Positions 19,872-39,917 of a DNA stretch of 64,000 bases are shown here, piece by piece. The notes under the pieces were generated by a model that was not told where the DNA came from, did no database searches, and saw only the letters and a program-made list of their open reading frames with translations. Position 1 is the first letter of the stretch; each line of letters starts with the position of its first letter. A program made the position numbers and the translations under genes. This stretch comes from Bagarius yarrelli (lineage: Eukaryota > Chordata > Actinopteri > Siluriformes > Sisoridae), in contig VCAZ01000025.1 of NCBI GenBank assembly GCA_005784505.1, forward strand, positions 2,542,501 to 2,606,500. The letters run 5' to 3'.

Positions 19872-20019
19872 CATTTTAATTCCACTGGGTGGCAGTACTT
19901 CAGCTTTAGTCAGTTTCCCTTTTCCTTGAAAAAAAACACCAAAGAAAAAGACCGGAACCGGAAATGTGAAAAGAAGCAACAAAAAACGTTTCCTAACAGT
20001 TGAGCAGTTCACAGACAGT
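19872..20019 (+). promoter_or_regulatory. ddx46 proximal promoter and 5' UTR
   Basis: It contains a CTCF-like core, CCACTGGGTGGCAG (19882-19895), and a pair of ETS-type sites, CCGGAACCGGAA (19952-19963), 57 bp before the ATG. No TATA box is seen, as is usual for a housekeeping gene. Motif calls are by eye. Confidence 0.5.
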
Positions 20020-28556
<8,537 letters not shown>

Positions 28557-28983
28557 ACGAAGACAGCGGTGTAAAGAGGTTTTGTGTTTATTTCTGTGAG
28601 CTACAGTGTGACTCACCTTTTAGTTCACACTTCATTATGTGTAGATTCTGTTTTACAACAATAAAACATTTTAACCATAATTCTGTGTGTGCCTGATGTT
28701 AAAATGTAAAATTAAATTCACCTATAGTTAAAGTTGTTTGTATTAAGAACTTTTTAAGGCTTTTAAGTGTGTATCTTCTACCTCAAACAAGTATGTGTTT
28801 GCAGTTACTAGAACAGTTACTTATTCTCCCGATTATTGAAGACTGTAAGATGATGTTTTTATCAGCTGTTACATAATAAACAATCTCAGCACAACCTGAT
28901 TGGTCGGCTTTTGTAACGCATATTTCGCAACAGAACTTTCCATCCGAAAAGACACTGTGTATCGGATTAAACAAGCTCCAATG

Positions 28984-29044
<61 letters not shown>

Positions 29045-29093
29045 AAATGTTTTGTTCATCACAATTAAGTGCTTTAATAGCCAAATAAAATGA
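28557..29093 (+). other. ddx46 3' UTR and flank
   Basis: AATAAA at 28660-28665 is the likely ddx46 poly(A) signal. AT-rich sequence and a (GATA)n array follow. No gene was recognised. Confidence 0.6.
28984..29043. repeat. (GATA)n microsatellite
   Basis: About 15 GATA units between ddx46 and b9d2. Confidence 0.97.
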
Positions 29094-29322
29094 AATCAGC
29101 CAACAACATTCCCGAATTAAATGATCAGCCAACAACATTCCCAAACATTTACATTTATAGCATTTGGCAGACGCCCTTATCCAGAGCGACTTACGTTTAT
29201 CTCATTTATACAAGTGAGCAATTGCCTTGCACAGGGGCCCAGGGGTGGCTTGGTGGAGCTGGGAATTGAACCCACACTCGGTATGGTAAACCAAATTAAA
29301 TGATTAGCCAACAACAGACCCC
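29093..29322. repeat. Three short repeats of 'cagccaacaacattccc', the third separated by a SINE
   Basis: Similar 24- to 28-bp units lie at 29093-29113, 29119-29142 and 29295-29322. A SINE occupies the gap between the second and third. Confidence 0.8.
29144..29285 (-). mobile_element. SINE between ddx46 and b9d2, minus orientation
   Basis: 'gcatttggcagacgccctta', 'tccagagcgacttacg' and 'gctgggaattgaaccca' (inverted B box) are well preserved. It is flanked by 'ccaaa' on both sides, a possible target-site duplication. Confidence 0.85.
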
Positions 29323-29363
29323 AAAAAAGGATCAGGCAACATCGTTTCATTTGGAATAATTAG

Positions 29364-29377
29364 CCACCAGGTGGCGC
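29364..29377 (+). promoter_or_regulatory. Near-consensus CTCF-binding motif
   Basis: CCACCAGGTGGCGC matches the vertebrate CTCF core (CCACNAGGKGGCGC type). Flanking bases fit only partly. It sits between ddx46 and b9d2, whose human counterparts are on different chromosomes. Confidence 0.6.
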
Positions 29378-30447
29378 CAGCGATTCACTTGATTATCACT
29401 CGCTTCTATCGCAACGAGAGAAAGGGAGAGTGTGTATAGTTGCTAAGGAAGTAAAGCTCATGACATCCAGAGTACTTAAACGATGAGCGTCTGTAAACTA
29501 CAACATTAGACAAATATTCATTCATATTTTTACAATTATTGCGGTGAATTGTTGGTAAATGAACGGACTGGGTATGTGTAAGAATTGTGGTTTTTTTCTT
29601 TAGCATGCTTAAACGTTAGCGCGATGACTGCTTAGCTAATTAGCAGAAGTAACTAGCCACGTTATCTAGCGGAGTTTATGTTCATGACTAGCTGTTTCTG
29701 CTTCACTTGTTAGTTGCCTTTTTAAACTAAACTTGCTAGTAAATAATGATTAAAGTTAAGCTGACCTAAAACCAAAGACTTTCCTTTCACATAGAAGACA
29801 CGGATGGGTAGAAATTTAACCCCCAAATCACTTTAAAAAACCGATGCTTTTGTTTAATTATAGATCATTTCTGTGGTAAAAGATTTAATATTATAATCTA
29901 GTTAATGTGGCAGTTGTGGAAGGAGACGCCAATAATAGTAACAGTTTAAAGTTAAGTTAGTTTCGGTATAAAGTTTTCCGTTATATTGTTTTTTTTTTTT
30001 TTAGACAAGACAATTTACTTTGTGTTATAAAATAAGATTTAAATGTTTCCTGTTACTTCATTAGGAGGGAAACTATTCCCGCCAAATAAAAGGCATCACT
30101 AGAAGTCTTAACAAATTAAGAATTATTGCGTTTTTATACGTTATTTATATTACAAAATAAAACACATTACAAAGTTATAATTACAAGATGTTCCTTATGA
30201 CTTACATAACTTATACTTATGTAATAGTAAATAATTAACTTTATTGTTTATTATAGCTTTAACTGTTTATTATATTTTACTTTAATCATTTTTTCTCTTT
30301 ACTTATACTTATAGAGTTTATAGTGGAAAGCTAACAAAAGATGGATATTATAACTTCATAACAGGTTTAATAAACACATTATTAGAAAAATGATTTAGAT
30401 TCTGATTCAGACCTACGTCTAATTCCGTAACGTTAATGTTTGTATTT

Positions 30448-30642
30448 GCATTTACATTTCTGGCATTTCTGCAGACGCCCTTATCCACAGTATATGTATC
30501 CTAAATTTATCCATCCAATTGAACAGCTGATGGTTAAGGGCCTTTCTCCGGGGCCCAGTAGTGACAGTGTTTTTAGTGCTGGGAATTGAACCCATGATAT
30601 TTGGATTGCTTGTCCAACACCTTAACCACTGCACTGCCACTG
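30448..30642 (-). mobile_element. SINE directly upstream of the b9d2 start exon, minus orientation
   Basis: 'catttctgcagacgccctta', 'gctgggaattgaaccca' and 'cttaaccactgcactgccac' identify it. A consensus acceptor 'tgtctag' (AG at 30650-30651) follows within nine bases. Confidence 0.85.
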
Positions 30643-30666
30643 TTTGTCTAGAGCGAAACCCACCGT

Positions 30667-31365
30667 ATGGCAGAGCTTCATATCATCGGGCAGATCGTCG
30701 GGGCCAGTGGGTTCCCTCAGAACAGTTTGTTCTGCAAGTGGGGCGTTCACACAGGTGCTAAACGTTATCATATTGTCCTTATTTCTTTTACACTGAATAG
30801 TAATACTGACTGTTACAATATTGTTAACAGGGGGAGCATGGAGACTTCTGTCTGGACTGAAGGAGGGACAGACACAAGTGGACATACCCCAGATAGGTGA
30901 AACAGCGTACTGGAGTCATCCTATCGATTTACATTACTCCACTAAAGGCCTTCAAGGTTTGTTAACTTGTTCCGATTCTGTAAAAAAATAATTGTTATAC
31001 TGCCATTTAATTGGCTTTATGGGTAATGTATATTTTTCTGCAATTTTTCAGGTTGGCCAAAACTTCATGTTCAGGTCTGGCATCAGGACTCTTTCGGCAG
31101 ATGTCAGCTGTACGGTTATGGCTACTGCCATGTGCCCTCGAGCCCTGGACAGCATCGGCTGCAGTGTGTGACATGGAGGCCAGTAGGCACCTGGCAGGAA
31201 CAGTTGGCCCAGACATTTATAGGAGGAGGACCTCAGCTTCGCTCTCCTGACCTCATTTACAGCGGAGCGGACAGATACAGGCTTCACACAGAGGCTATGG
31301 GCACAGTGGAACTGGAGCTGTGCGTCATTCTGAGAAATTTCGAGCGATATGGCGTAGAAAGCTGA
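30667..31365 (+). CDS. b9d2: B9 domain-containing protein 2, complete
   Basis: B9D2 is a ciliary transition-zone protein of the MKS/tectonic complex, acting with B9D1 and MKS1. Coding exons are 30667-30754, 30831-30956 and 31052-31365, GT-AG, giving 175 residues, the same as human. A single C2-like B9 domain fills the protein: MAELHIIGQIVGASGF, SLFCKWGVHTG, QVWHQDSFGRCQLYGYGYCH, GGGPQLRSPDLIYSGADRYR, ending FERYGVES. The exon with the ATG appears to begin at 30652 after an acceptor, so a non-coding first exon probably lies upstream (possible donors near 29551 or 29571). A poly(A) signal is at 31892-31897. tgfb1 follows in the same orientation, as I recall for the human pair B9D2/TGFB1. Confidence 0.96.
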
Positions 31366-34300
31366 GAGACTCAGGGATAGAGAGCAGGGAGGAACAGCTT
31401 ATTAAAGGTATTTCAGATCTGGGCTAGTCATTAGCTAGTCTGTAAGGAAAGTAGAAGCTACTTCTGCAAAGAACATCAAGTCATTTAGGCACACTAAATT
31501 ATAGACGTTACGGTGGGATTAAGAACAATCAGTGTGTGCTCAAGTTACAGCCTGAAGGTGCATCAGGTCATTGCGAAGTTCATTACGTTTAAATATGTCT
31601 ACGTAAACTTTACAGCCAGATGTTATTGGATACCTACCATCACATCCGTATGTATTTTTATTGAACATTCTGTTCCAGATGTACTGTTACCCTTAATAAC
31701 CCTCACAAACGCTTTCCATTAGATTTTAGAGGACGGTCATGGACACCATGTGTCAAACTTTTGGTCATAGTGGATTAACCAGGTTTTTAACCCAGTTAGA
31801 ATAAAAGTTTTGTAGAAAGTAGGGAGTGTTAGTTTTGGTTTACCGTAAATAAATACTTATAGTTATTGTCCTGTGCATCTGGGCTGCTGTTAATAAATAC
31901 TTCTAATCTTTAATTTATACATACAGTGGACCTATTCGTATTCAAATAAGATGTATGGCAATGAAAATTTTGTTGAAAAATTATGATGTGTATGCTTTTA
32001 TTAATTTGATCCCAATTTTATACACAATTTAATTGTATTTGCTGTTCATTTTTTATTTAATAAATTAAAAATGAATTGCTTTTTAATTAATTTTTTCTTG
32101 TGACATAATAGTGACATAAAACCATCACATATTTAGACACCTACTAATAATTTAGCCGCCTCCATTTTGTAGATAATTAAAGACTTTAACAACTGGCTCT
32201 AAATCTTATTAACCACCTTTTAGCGCTTAACATCGTCTGGGTGGAACCTGAAGATCTTTCCCCTGACTGTATTTACTGAAAAAGCCCTATAATACACCCG
32301 ATGGATGGTGAAGGAAAAAAATAATTAGGATTAGTTAAGATTATAACTTTACACCCAGGTCTTTAACAGCATAAACTTTATGCAGCCTAGGAATATGTTG
32401 CATTATTGTTGACTTCTTTAAATATATTTGTGATATTGTTGCAAAATTAAGTCGATAAGTTAAATTAAGTGGCTATTCAATCCAGCAATGAAAAAAAACA
32501 TCTTATTTTTAAAATGTAGAAAAATTATAACGTGTAATTGTTGACAATTTTCATCAAACCCGCCACATCGTTAATAATAACAGTTATTCCAGCTCTTGAT
32601 GTTTTATTCTTTATGGAGCTTCTATGGAGCAGACGAGAGAGCTCACAAACTGACCAGGAAACCAGTATAATAAAGCTGTGTAAAAATAATAATACAGCTA
32701 ACTATGTTTCCATCATAATACATCGATATTCGAACCTCTAGTTTTGATGTGTTTAAATGAAGTGTTTTGAACTGATTTACATTAATATTTAATTCAAACC
32801 TTCAGTGTCCGTCAAACATGTTCCTTCACTGCTCTCGTTGTCACGGCCATCGTTTCCGAAGCAAGCATTAATATTGTTATATTTTTAACTACTTGTTTTA
32901 CTTCTTTTTGGAAGTTTTGGAATGTGTTACCATATCATGATATGATGCATATTGTATTGCGATATGTATTATATCATGAGGCTCTTGTTTATATACAGCT
33001 TTACTTTTTATTGCTACAAAAATGTATGTCGGTATGTTTGGATATTTTGCTCCAGTCATGTTGTGCTTACAATAAGATTCTGAGCAGAAAGTCACAGTTA
33101 TGATCTGTTACAGATGTTTAAGTTTGCTCATTTCCTGGGTGGAAAGATTTTTTTTCTTTTTAAGGGTAAAAGACAGCGGAAAAAGAGTTGTGGTTGACCA
33201 AAAGTTGTCTTGTGTGGAACATTACGCTTTTACAAATCATTTTTTTGTCTTCACTGAGCTCTGATGAGTGAGAACAGAAAAACGGAACAATGTCCGATCG
33301 AAGATAGATGTGCAACGTAACCAAGCGTTGAATAGTCAGTTTGAGCAGGCTTAAAATAGGAACTGCAGCAGCTTGTGCTGCATCAGCAATCCCACCTTTC
33401 TCAAGGGCAGCCTTATTAAACTGCTCCTCGATTGTTGACATGGTGTTCTTTTTACATCCAAGTTCTTCCTTTTCATTTTTTTTAAACCAATGACTGATGG
33501 GGGGGGATAGATAAAGAAGAGGAGGGAGTGGGGAAGGAAGGAAGGGAAAGACAGAGCTGATCTAAACCCTGGGGAGCATGTCAGTGAGTGCGCAGTCGGC
33601 GTGAGGTTAGATCTTAACCCGTTTGTGTTTTTTTTGCTTCACCCGGAAATATACTCAACTTCAAAATGCATCAGGCTTTCGTCTGCCTTCTATTAGCAAG
33701 GGAGCCAAATTTACAGATAAGTTCATCAGTTTAATTGATTATTAGTATATACATCAGATTAACTTTGTCTTTTTAAATCATTAAATTTATTTTTAAAAAG
33801 CGTACAGTTATTTCAGGTCAGGTGGAAGTAAAGGACTTGTTGATTTCAGTGTTGCATTTAAGGATTAACGGGTTAAATTCAATAGGGAAATTGTTTAGCA
33901 GTAAAGGAAGTTTTGTGTCCTTTAAGTTAAGCTGTGCTGCTTCCTTTTCCTCTTTCACCCCTCAACTTGGGACTGAAGTGAGGCATATGAAACGAGGAAG
34001 CAACACAAGGCTTTAATAAGCTGCTTCAGACGCATAAATATTAGCGTTTTCTCATCATCTCATCGAAGCCGTTGAAGTGGTCTCGTGTGCTGTAGGTCAA
34101 ATGTTAAAAGAGAGTTTTTGCCTAAGTTTGTGTTTAGTTTATTGTGTGGCAGCGTTCTGCATTCCTGAGAGACTTGAATTTGTGAGCCGTTTGTCATTTT
34201 GGGTGCCGATTCAGCAATGCTGCCTGCCAGCAAGTCAGATATGGGCAGCAATTTCATAGTGGTGTAGTGAGTCTGATTCTGACTCTGGAGTTTAAATTCA

Positions 34301-34454
34301 AGCGACCAGCCAATGGAAAACTAGTTTTTTTTCTTGAATCCTGAAATGGAACAAGCATTAAATGTGTGTGCGCCTTGAACCTTTTTTTTTTTCCACTTGA
34401 ACTTCCTGAGATTTCTTCAGAGCGTAAAACAACACCCCTGTAGCACCAGCGTGG
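31366..34454. other. b9d2 3' UTR, intergenic DNA and tgfb1 upstream region
   Basis: The b9d2 AATAAA is at 31892-31897. AT-rich sequence follows with no recognised gene. A purine-rich stretch (about 33495-33560) lies in the probable tgfb1 promoter/5' UTR. A minus-strand open frame (33441-33160) starting MSTIEEQFNKAALEKGG resembles no family I know and is not called a gene. Confidence 0.5.
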
Positions 34455-37400
34455 ATGATGAGGGCACAAGATTTGCTGATGGCACTGCTGTGCCTGATGG
34501 GATGCATGGGCTACTGTGGCACCTTATCCACCTGCAAGCCCCTGAATCTGGAGCTGATGAAAAGGAAGCGCATCGAAGCCATCCGCGGGCAGATCCTCAG
34601 CAAACTCCAGCTGCCCAAAGAGCCGGAAGACGATGATGTTGGAGAAGGTGATGAGGTGCCTGCTGAGGTCCTGTCTGTCTACAACAGCACTTTGGAATTA
34701 AGCGAGGAGCTGATGCAGAACACAGAATATGTGGAGTCTACCGAGGCAGAGGAGGAGGCGTACTACGCCAAGGAGGTTCATAAATTTAACATGACTAAGA
34801 GTGAGTATTTCCAATCTGCTTGCTTACGTCACCATTAGTTCAAATATGTCACTGCCACTTTAGGATACGCATGTATGCTTAAAATAGAATAAGGATAACA
34901 TGTAACAGCAAATGATAACTAGCGTTTGCAGTGCCTAGGGGCTTGTCCACTTCTTGAGGTTTTACACACTGGTGAGTTCAACCACAAACAGGAAAGAATG
35001 GGGCTTAGCTTAGTGACTCAGATCCTGTTTTAGGAGACCTCTAGGCAAATTGCATTCTATATCATTAAGCACATGTCCATCACTTAACTCTTATCTCCTA
35101 GAACCAGGCTGGGATCATTCGTTTTCCCTTTCATAGAAGACAAATCATCATTTTTACTTTCGCTGTAAACAGAATGTTGTATTTAAACCAATTTAATGGC
35201 AATTACGATTTCTGGTTGAAATCTGTAGCCCAAAGTTAACCAGCTGGACAGTGAAAACAATCCAGCATTTTTTTGTTTTATTTGTCCACAAACAGGTGAT
35301 TTTAAGGACAGGAAACTTCCTTGCACCTGTTTGCCGATATTTCTGATCTAAAAAAAATTCGTTACAAAAATATAATTTGCTTAACGGTCTTTGGTTATCC
35401 CTCTGGAAAAACCACTAACATTTTTAAAAGGATTCCACGTGGAGTTTTTTAACTATTAAAAATTTAACTACTTCATATAAGGTTTTTAATAGTATTCACA
35501 GTCCTTAGGCAGTTTAACCCAAGTCTTTAATTTAGTTCTGCTGGAAGCTTTTAATCAAAAACTAAAAGATTTTAGGTAATAAAGCCTCTCAGGTTGAGTT
35601 GAAATGGACACATTCTGAGTTTCTGAGTCTTATTCCACTGTATGAAAGTGTCATACGGCAAGAATTTCTTTAGTTCAGTTCCTTTAGGGTCTTGATCTGG
35701 AGCATGGTGGAGAGGCTAGTTTTAGGATGTGTAATTTGGACCAGTAGACTAGGGTTTGCCTGGGTGTTGATTTTCCAAACACTAAAAAACCGAACACAGC
35801 ATGGACCACTGCACACTCTTCTTGAACTTCCTAAAACTTCATCTATAATTACTTTTCTCTGTAGTTAAACTGTTATCAAATGCTGTACAGTCACAGAAGC
35901 ACTTACACGAAGAGGAACGTTTGCCTGTGTTGTTTTGTGAAGTTTGATGTGGACCACTTATCCAGGGTGTAATTACTGTCAGATAATTTTGCGTCATGCT
36001 GGCAGAGACAAGCCTGCTGCCAAACCTTCAACCTCTCCCACTAACTTGGGGCCATATTTCTTTCATTTTTTTAGTATACAAAGTTCCAAAATAGGTTATC
36101 TATATGTTTTGCAGCTGACCATTTTGACTGCTTCTACCATTTTAACATGAAAAATTGTGTAAAAGCTGTTTTTTGTTTCTAGAGCTCTCAGTTTTATTAC
36201 CATTATGCCAATTTATACTGCTCCTTTTGGGCACTTTGTGCAAACAACAGTAAGACTGAAAAAATGTATTAATTATTTATATGATTTCCTATTTGGCCTT
36301 TATAATTCAAGCATCATTTAAACATTTAGACAACACAGACCAGTAGATTGGGTATTTTGTACCTTTGTTAAGTCAAGCCCCCTTTATATACCTAGCGCTA
36401 TTTAACAATACAGATTATGTCAAAGCAGCTTTACGGAATCAAATCAAATCAAATCAAATAAGACAATAGTAAAAACACTCAGTTCAGTTTAATTAATATC
36501 TGTAAATTAAGAGCCAACAAAGCAAGCCAGAGGCGCCAGCGGCAAGAAACGAAAACTCCATCAGTGACCAGACAAACCGTTATACTTATTTTTTCTGTGC
36601 TGAACGATGAGCTCGGTATATGAAATAAACAGACTTATGTTAGTGTAAATGCCATTCTACTCACAATATACAAATATATTGTGTTATTGTATGTGTTCCC
36701 GGTTCTGGTTGACCTGATGATTGTAGCCTAACTATCCTTTAACAGATTTTAACAGATTGTGTAATAATTATGTGTAAGCCAGTGTTGTGTAATCTTTGTA
36801 TAACTACTACCAAAAAAACCTAAATAAACTAAGTTAAAGTCTAATTAACAAATTTTGATCAGATCCTATTATTAACAAATTGTATTTGTGTATTATATAC
36901 ACAATAGAGCCGAATCTTAGTGGACACCTTACCAGCACACGCCCTTAAATATGGCTTTTACAAACTACTGTCACAAATAAAAGAAGAAGTTGTAGCCTTA
37001 CATTTTTCCCTCACTGGAACTAAGACTCAACCACTATTATACACTCCACCAGCATAATAGTTCCCTTGTGCACAAAAAACCCCTGATATTGCTAATATTA
37101 TAGTAGATGATCTGGAGTATCCTGCAACCCATCTGCACCACAGACCTGCTTAAGATAAGATAAGATAATCTTTATTGTTCCCACAGTGGGGAAATTAAAT
37201 TGTTACGGTGGCTCAGATACAAAAACAATTACGTGCAAAGTAGGAAAATAAAAAAAATGTGCAATAGAAAAGTGCAAATTGTGTGAAATAAAAACAATTT
37301 ACGATAAAAAACATTTTAGCAAATTTTAGTGGCATTTCTAGAGGTTCTTACAGGAAAAGTGAGAATAAATCTGGGAAAAATTGTTTAAAATACACATATG

Positions 37401-39917
37401 ACTGCATCATTTGTAGCATCTTGCTTAATCTTATCCTAGTTAATTAAAGTTAAATCAATTAATGGTACCTTGAGGTTGCTATTCCATAGTATTCCATTCC
37501 CAGGGGTGTCTGCCTGGTTTACCAGAACGTCAGACCAGTTTTTAATAAGGTGTTTTAGTAGATTTTATTCCTGTAGTAACAGCTCATTTACAAGAACCTA
37601 TATGACAAAAACAAAGGCTAACTAATCTGCAAAGAAAAAAAAAACTTTAGTGTTATTTAACAGGTGGGAAAGTCTTCTGTGTGAAAATAGTTAATTAATC
37701 ATTGTGGAAGTCTGTAATGTCAAAACTTTGGTTAGAGAAAAAGTAAACACACACCTTTTTGTGTTTTTTTTTTCATAGTTATGAATAATACATTGATGCT
37801 GTTCAACGTCACTGCAATGAGAGCCGTTTTGGGCTTGGAACGTATGATTTCTCAGGCTGAGCTTCGTCTTCTCATCCGGGTACCTAGAATAGCTCCAGGC
37901 AAGGAGGAGAGATTAGAGCTTTATCAAGGAGCTGGGGATAAGGCTCGCTACCTGGATTCACATTTCATCACCAACGAGTTGAACGGCAAATGGATATCCT
38001 TCGACGTGACACAGACTCTAAAAAACTGGCTGCAAAGTCCTGGTGAGTATTTAATAATTAGTTCATATCTCAGGACCACATGTCTGAAAACATGTAAGTT
38101 ATTTTTAAAAGCATACCAGGTATTACTAATTAATGCTATGTTAGCCACAGAGGCGGAAAAGGCATTACAGTTGAAGTTGAATTGCGGGTGTGGTGAGAAT
38201 AACAACAAGATGCCTTTATATATTTCAGGTTTGTAATTATAAATATCAAATTGGTATAAAGTTTGTGTTTTTATTTTATAAAACCTGTTTTGACTGATGC
38301 ACATTCAGGCATATCCTCTGACAGAGGAGACACAGGATTGCTGCAAACGAAAATGAAAAAGCCACACATTCTGGTCATGTCACTTCCTGAAGATCGTGTC
38401 CGTCATCTCAGCTCCCGGAAGAAACGGCAAGCTACAGGGGAGGCTGTTTGTTCTGAGTTGAGCATTTTTAAAGAATTAATAAAATTCAATACATAAATTC
38501 ATGTACATATTTTACTGTTGCTTCTATTATTCCTCACTGTTTCTTCTATATGTTTTATTCAGGCAGTCAGATGTTTGCTGTGTGAGAAGACTTTATATAG
38601 ACTTCCGTAAAGATCTGGGTTGGAAATGGATACATGAACCCTCTGGCTACCATGCAAACTACTGTATCGGCTCCTGTTCTTTTGTCTGGAACGCAGAAAA
38701 TAAGTACTCACAGGTAGCATGCCTATAGATAAAACAAATGTGAGACATTTTTAATATAATTTCTTCTCTTAGGACGTATTGTTATAAGTACTGTGGAACT
38801 GTCGACTGGTCAAAAGGCGTGGATTAATTACATTTTATTTATTTTTTACAAAAGCATCTCTGACTGTAGGTTTGTATTAATGCAATAGACGTTGCTCTAA
38901 TTAAGCATACTGTAAAAAACTAGTCTTATTATATAATTTCTTCTTTAAAAAATGAACACAATACATTAAAAACCACATTTATTTTTATACCTATATATTA
39001 GAATATTTAGCCTATTTATGAAAATAGTTTGCATATTTTTACCTTTCAATTTTTTTTGTAAGTTTTGGCTGTTAATTAAAAAAAACAAACTTAATAATAT
39101 TCTAATATTGGCTTTGTCATTTTATAATACAACAAATGGATGATTTTGACTATGTGTAATATATATAATATATATAATGACATTTTGCAGTATTACTTTT
39201 GTCCTTTGCAGTGTAGATTTAATAATCATGCACGATAGATATAATTAATAAATAAAAAGTATAAGAAATAAAAGACGATGCCATGATCATGTAAAAAAAA
39301 ACAATCTTGGTGCAATAACAATAACTGAACGTTGTGTGAGGCATCACACTCTTCTGTGTTTAGGTCTTTTAAGCTTTTTTTTATTGAGCACAGTGGTGCC
39401 GCTTTGCTGGAGTTATTATGATTGTGAGGATCTACACATTTTGGGAGCGCAAAATTGGGGTCCTTTCATAGGGCCCAAAATTGCTAGCGGCACACCTGAT
39501 TAAGTATACCATTGTCATTAACTTTAACTTAAAGGTATATGTTATTTTACCATAGTCAATTCCACAAATTTTAATTCTTTAGTATAGGTTGGTTGTTTTT
39601 TTGTCATTTTATTGTTTTCTTTTTATTTTCCTGCTATACAAAGCAGTTTTTTCTGTTGAATTTATACAAACAGGTGCTGGCATTGTATAAACATCACAAT
39701 CCGGGAGCATCAGCCCAACCCTGCTGTGTGCCACAGGTTCTGGATCCTTTGCCCATCCTGTACTATGTGGGGAGGCAGCATAAGGCCAGTATAATAACAT
39801 TACACATTTGAGTAACACAGGAAATGAAATGTAAATTAATCAGTTTGGTACAATCTGGATATTCCACAGGTAGAACAACTATCAAATATGATCGTCAAGA
39901 CCTGCAAATGCAGCTAA
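34455..39917 (+). CDS. tgfb1: Transforming growth factor beta-1, complete precursor
   Basis: Secreted cytokine precursor. Seven exons: 34455-34800, 37779-38042, 38151-38228, 38309-38456, 38563-38713, 39674-39784 and 39870-39917, giving 381 residues. A signal peptide (LLMALLCLMGC) precedes the latency-associated peptide, which has the LTBP-linking Cys in LSTCKPLNLELMKRKRIEAI, the CGC dimer cysteines, N-glycosylation sites and an integrin-binding RGD at 235-237. The furin site RKKR (266-269) releases a 112-residue mature peptide with nine cysteines and LYIDFRKDLGWKWIHEP. Introns 1-5 are GT-AG; intron 6 (39785-39869) begins gccagt, so it appears to be GC-AG. Joining there restores the family ending (VEQLSNMIV...CKCS). 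Reading through would replace it with nine unrelated residues. Whether this is the tgfb1a or tgfb1b copy cannot be told. Confidence 0.95.
36370..36575. repeat. Dispersed repeat in tgfb1 intron 1
   Basis: 'caaagcagctttacggaatc', a short (AAATC)n run and 'gcaagccagaggcgccagcg' match a repeat I recall as common in fish. Its class is uncertain. Confidence 0.45.
36903..37145 (+). mobile_element. Degenerate Tc1-like element remnant
   Basis: 'ggacaccttaccagcacacg', 'ccctcactggaactaag' and 'cccttgtgcacaaaa' match the same decayed family as 13505-13925, opposite orientation. It lies in tgfb1 intron 1. Confidence 0.55.
37150..37225 (-). mobile_element. LINE 3'-end fragment
   Basis: (AAGAT)n followed by 'ctttattgttcccacagtgg' and 'ggaaatta' is the characteristic 3' terminus of a fish LINE. 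Only the tail is present. Orientation is uncertain. Confidence 0.55.

Noticed and set aside
33160..33441. Minus-strand 93-codon open frame beginning MSTIEEQFNKAALEKGG
   Set aside because: The start looks protein-like, but I recognise no family, see no partner exons and find no supporting context. A search against fish proteomes would decide.
39593..39811. tgfb1 exon 6 read through to the stop after ...ASIITLHI
   Set aside because: This would drop the conserved last 15 residues and two cysteines, which are encoded at 39870-39917. Splicing at a GC donor is preferred.
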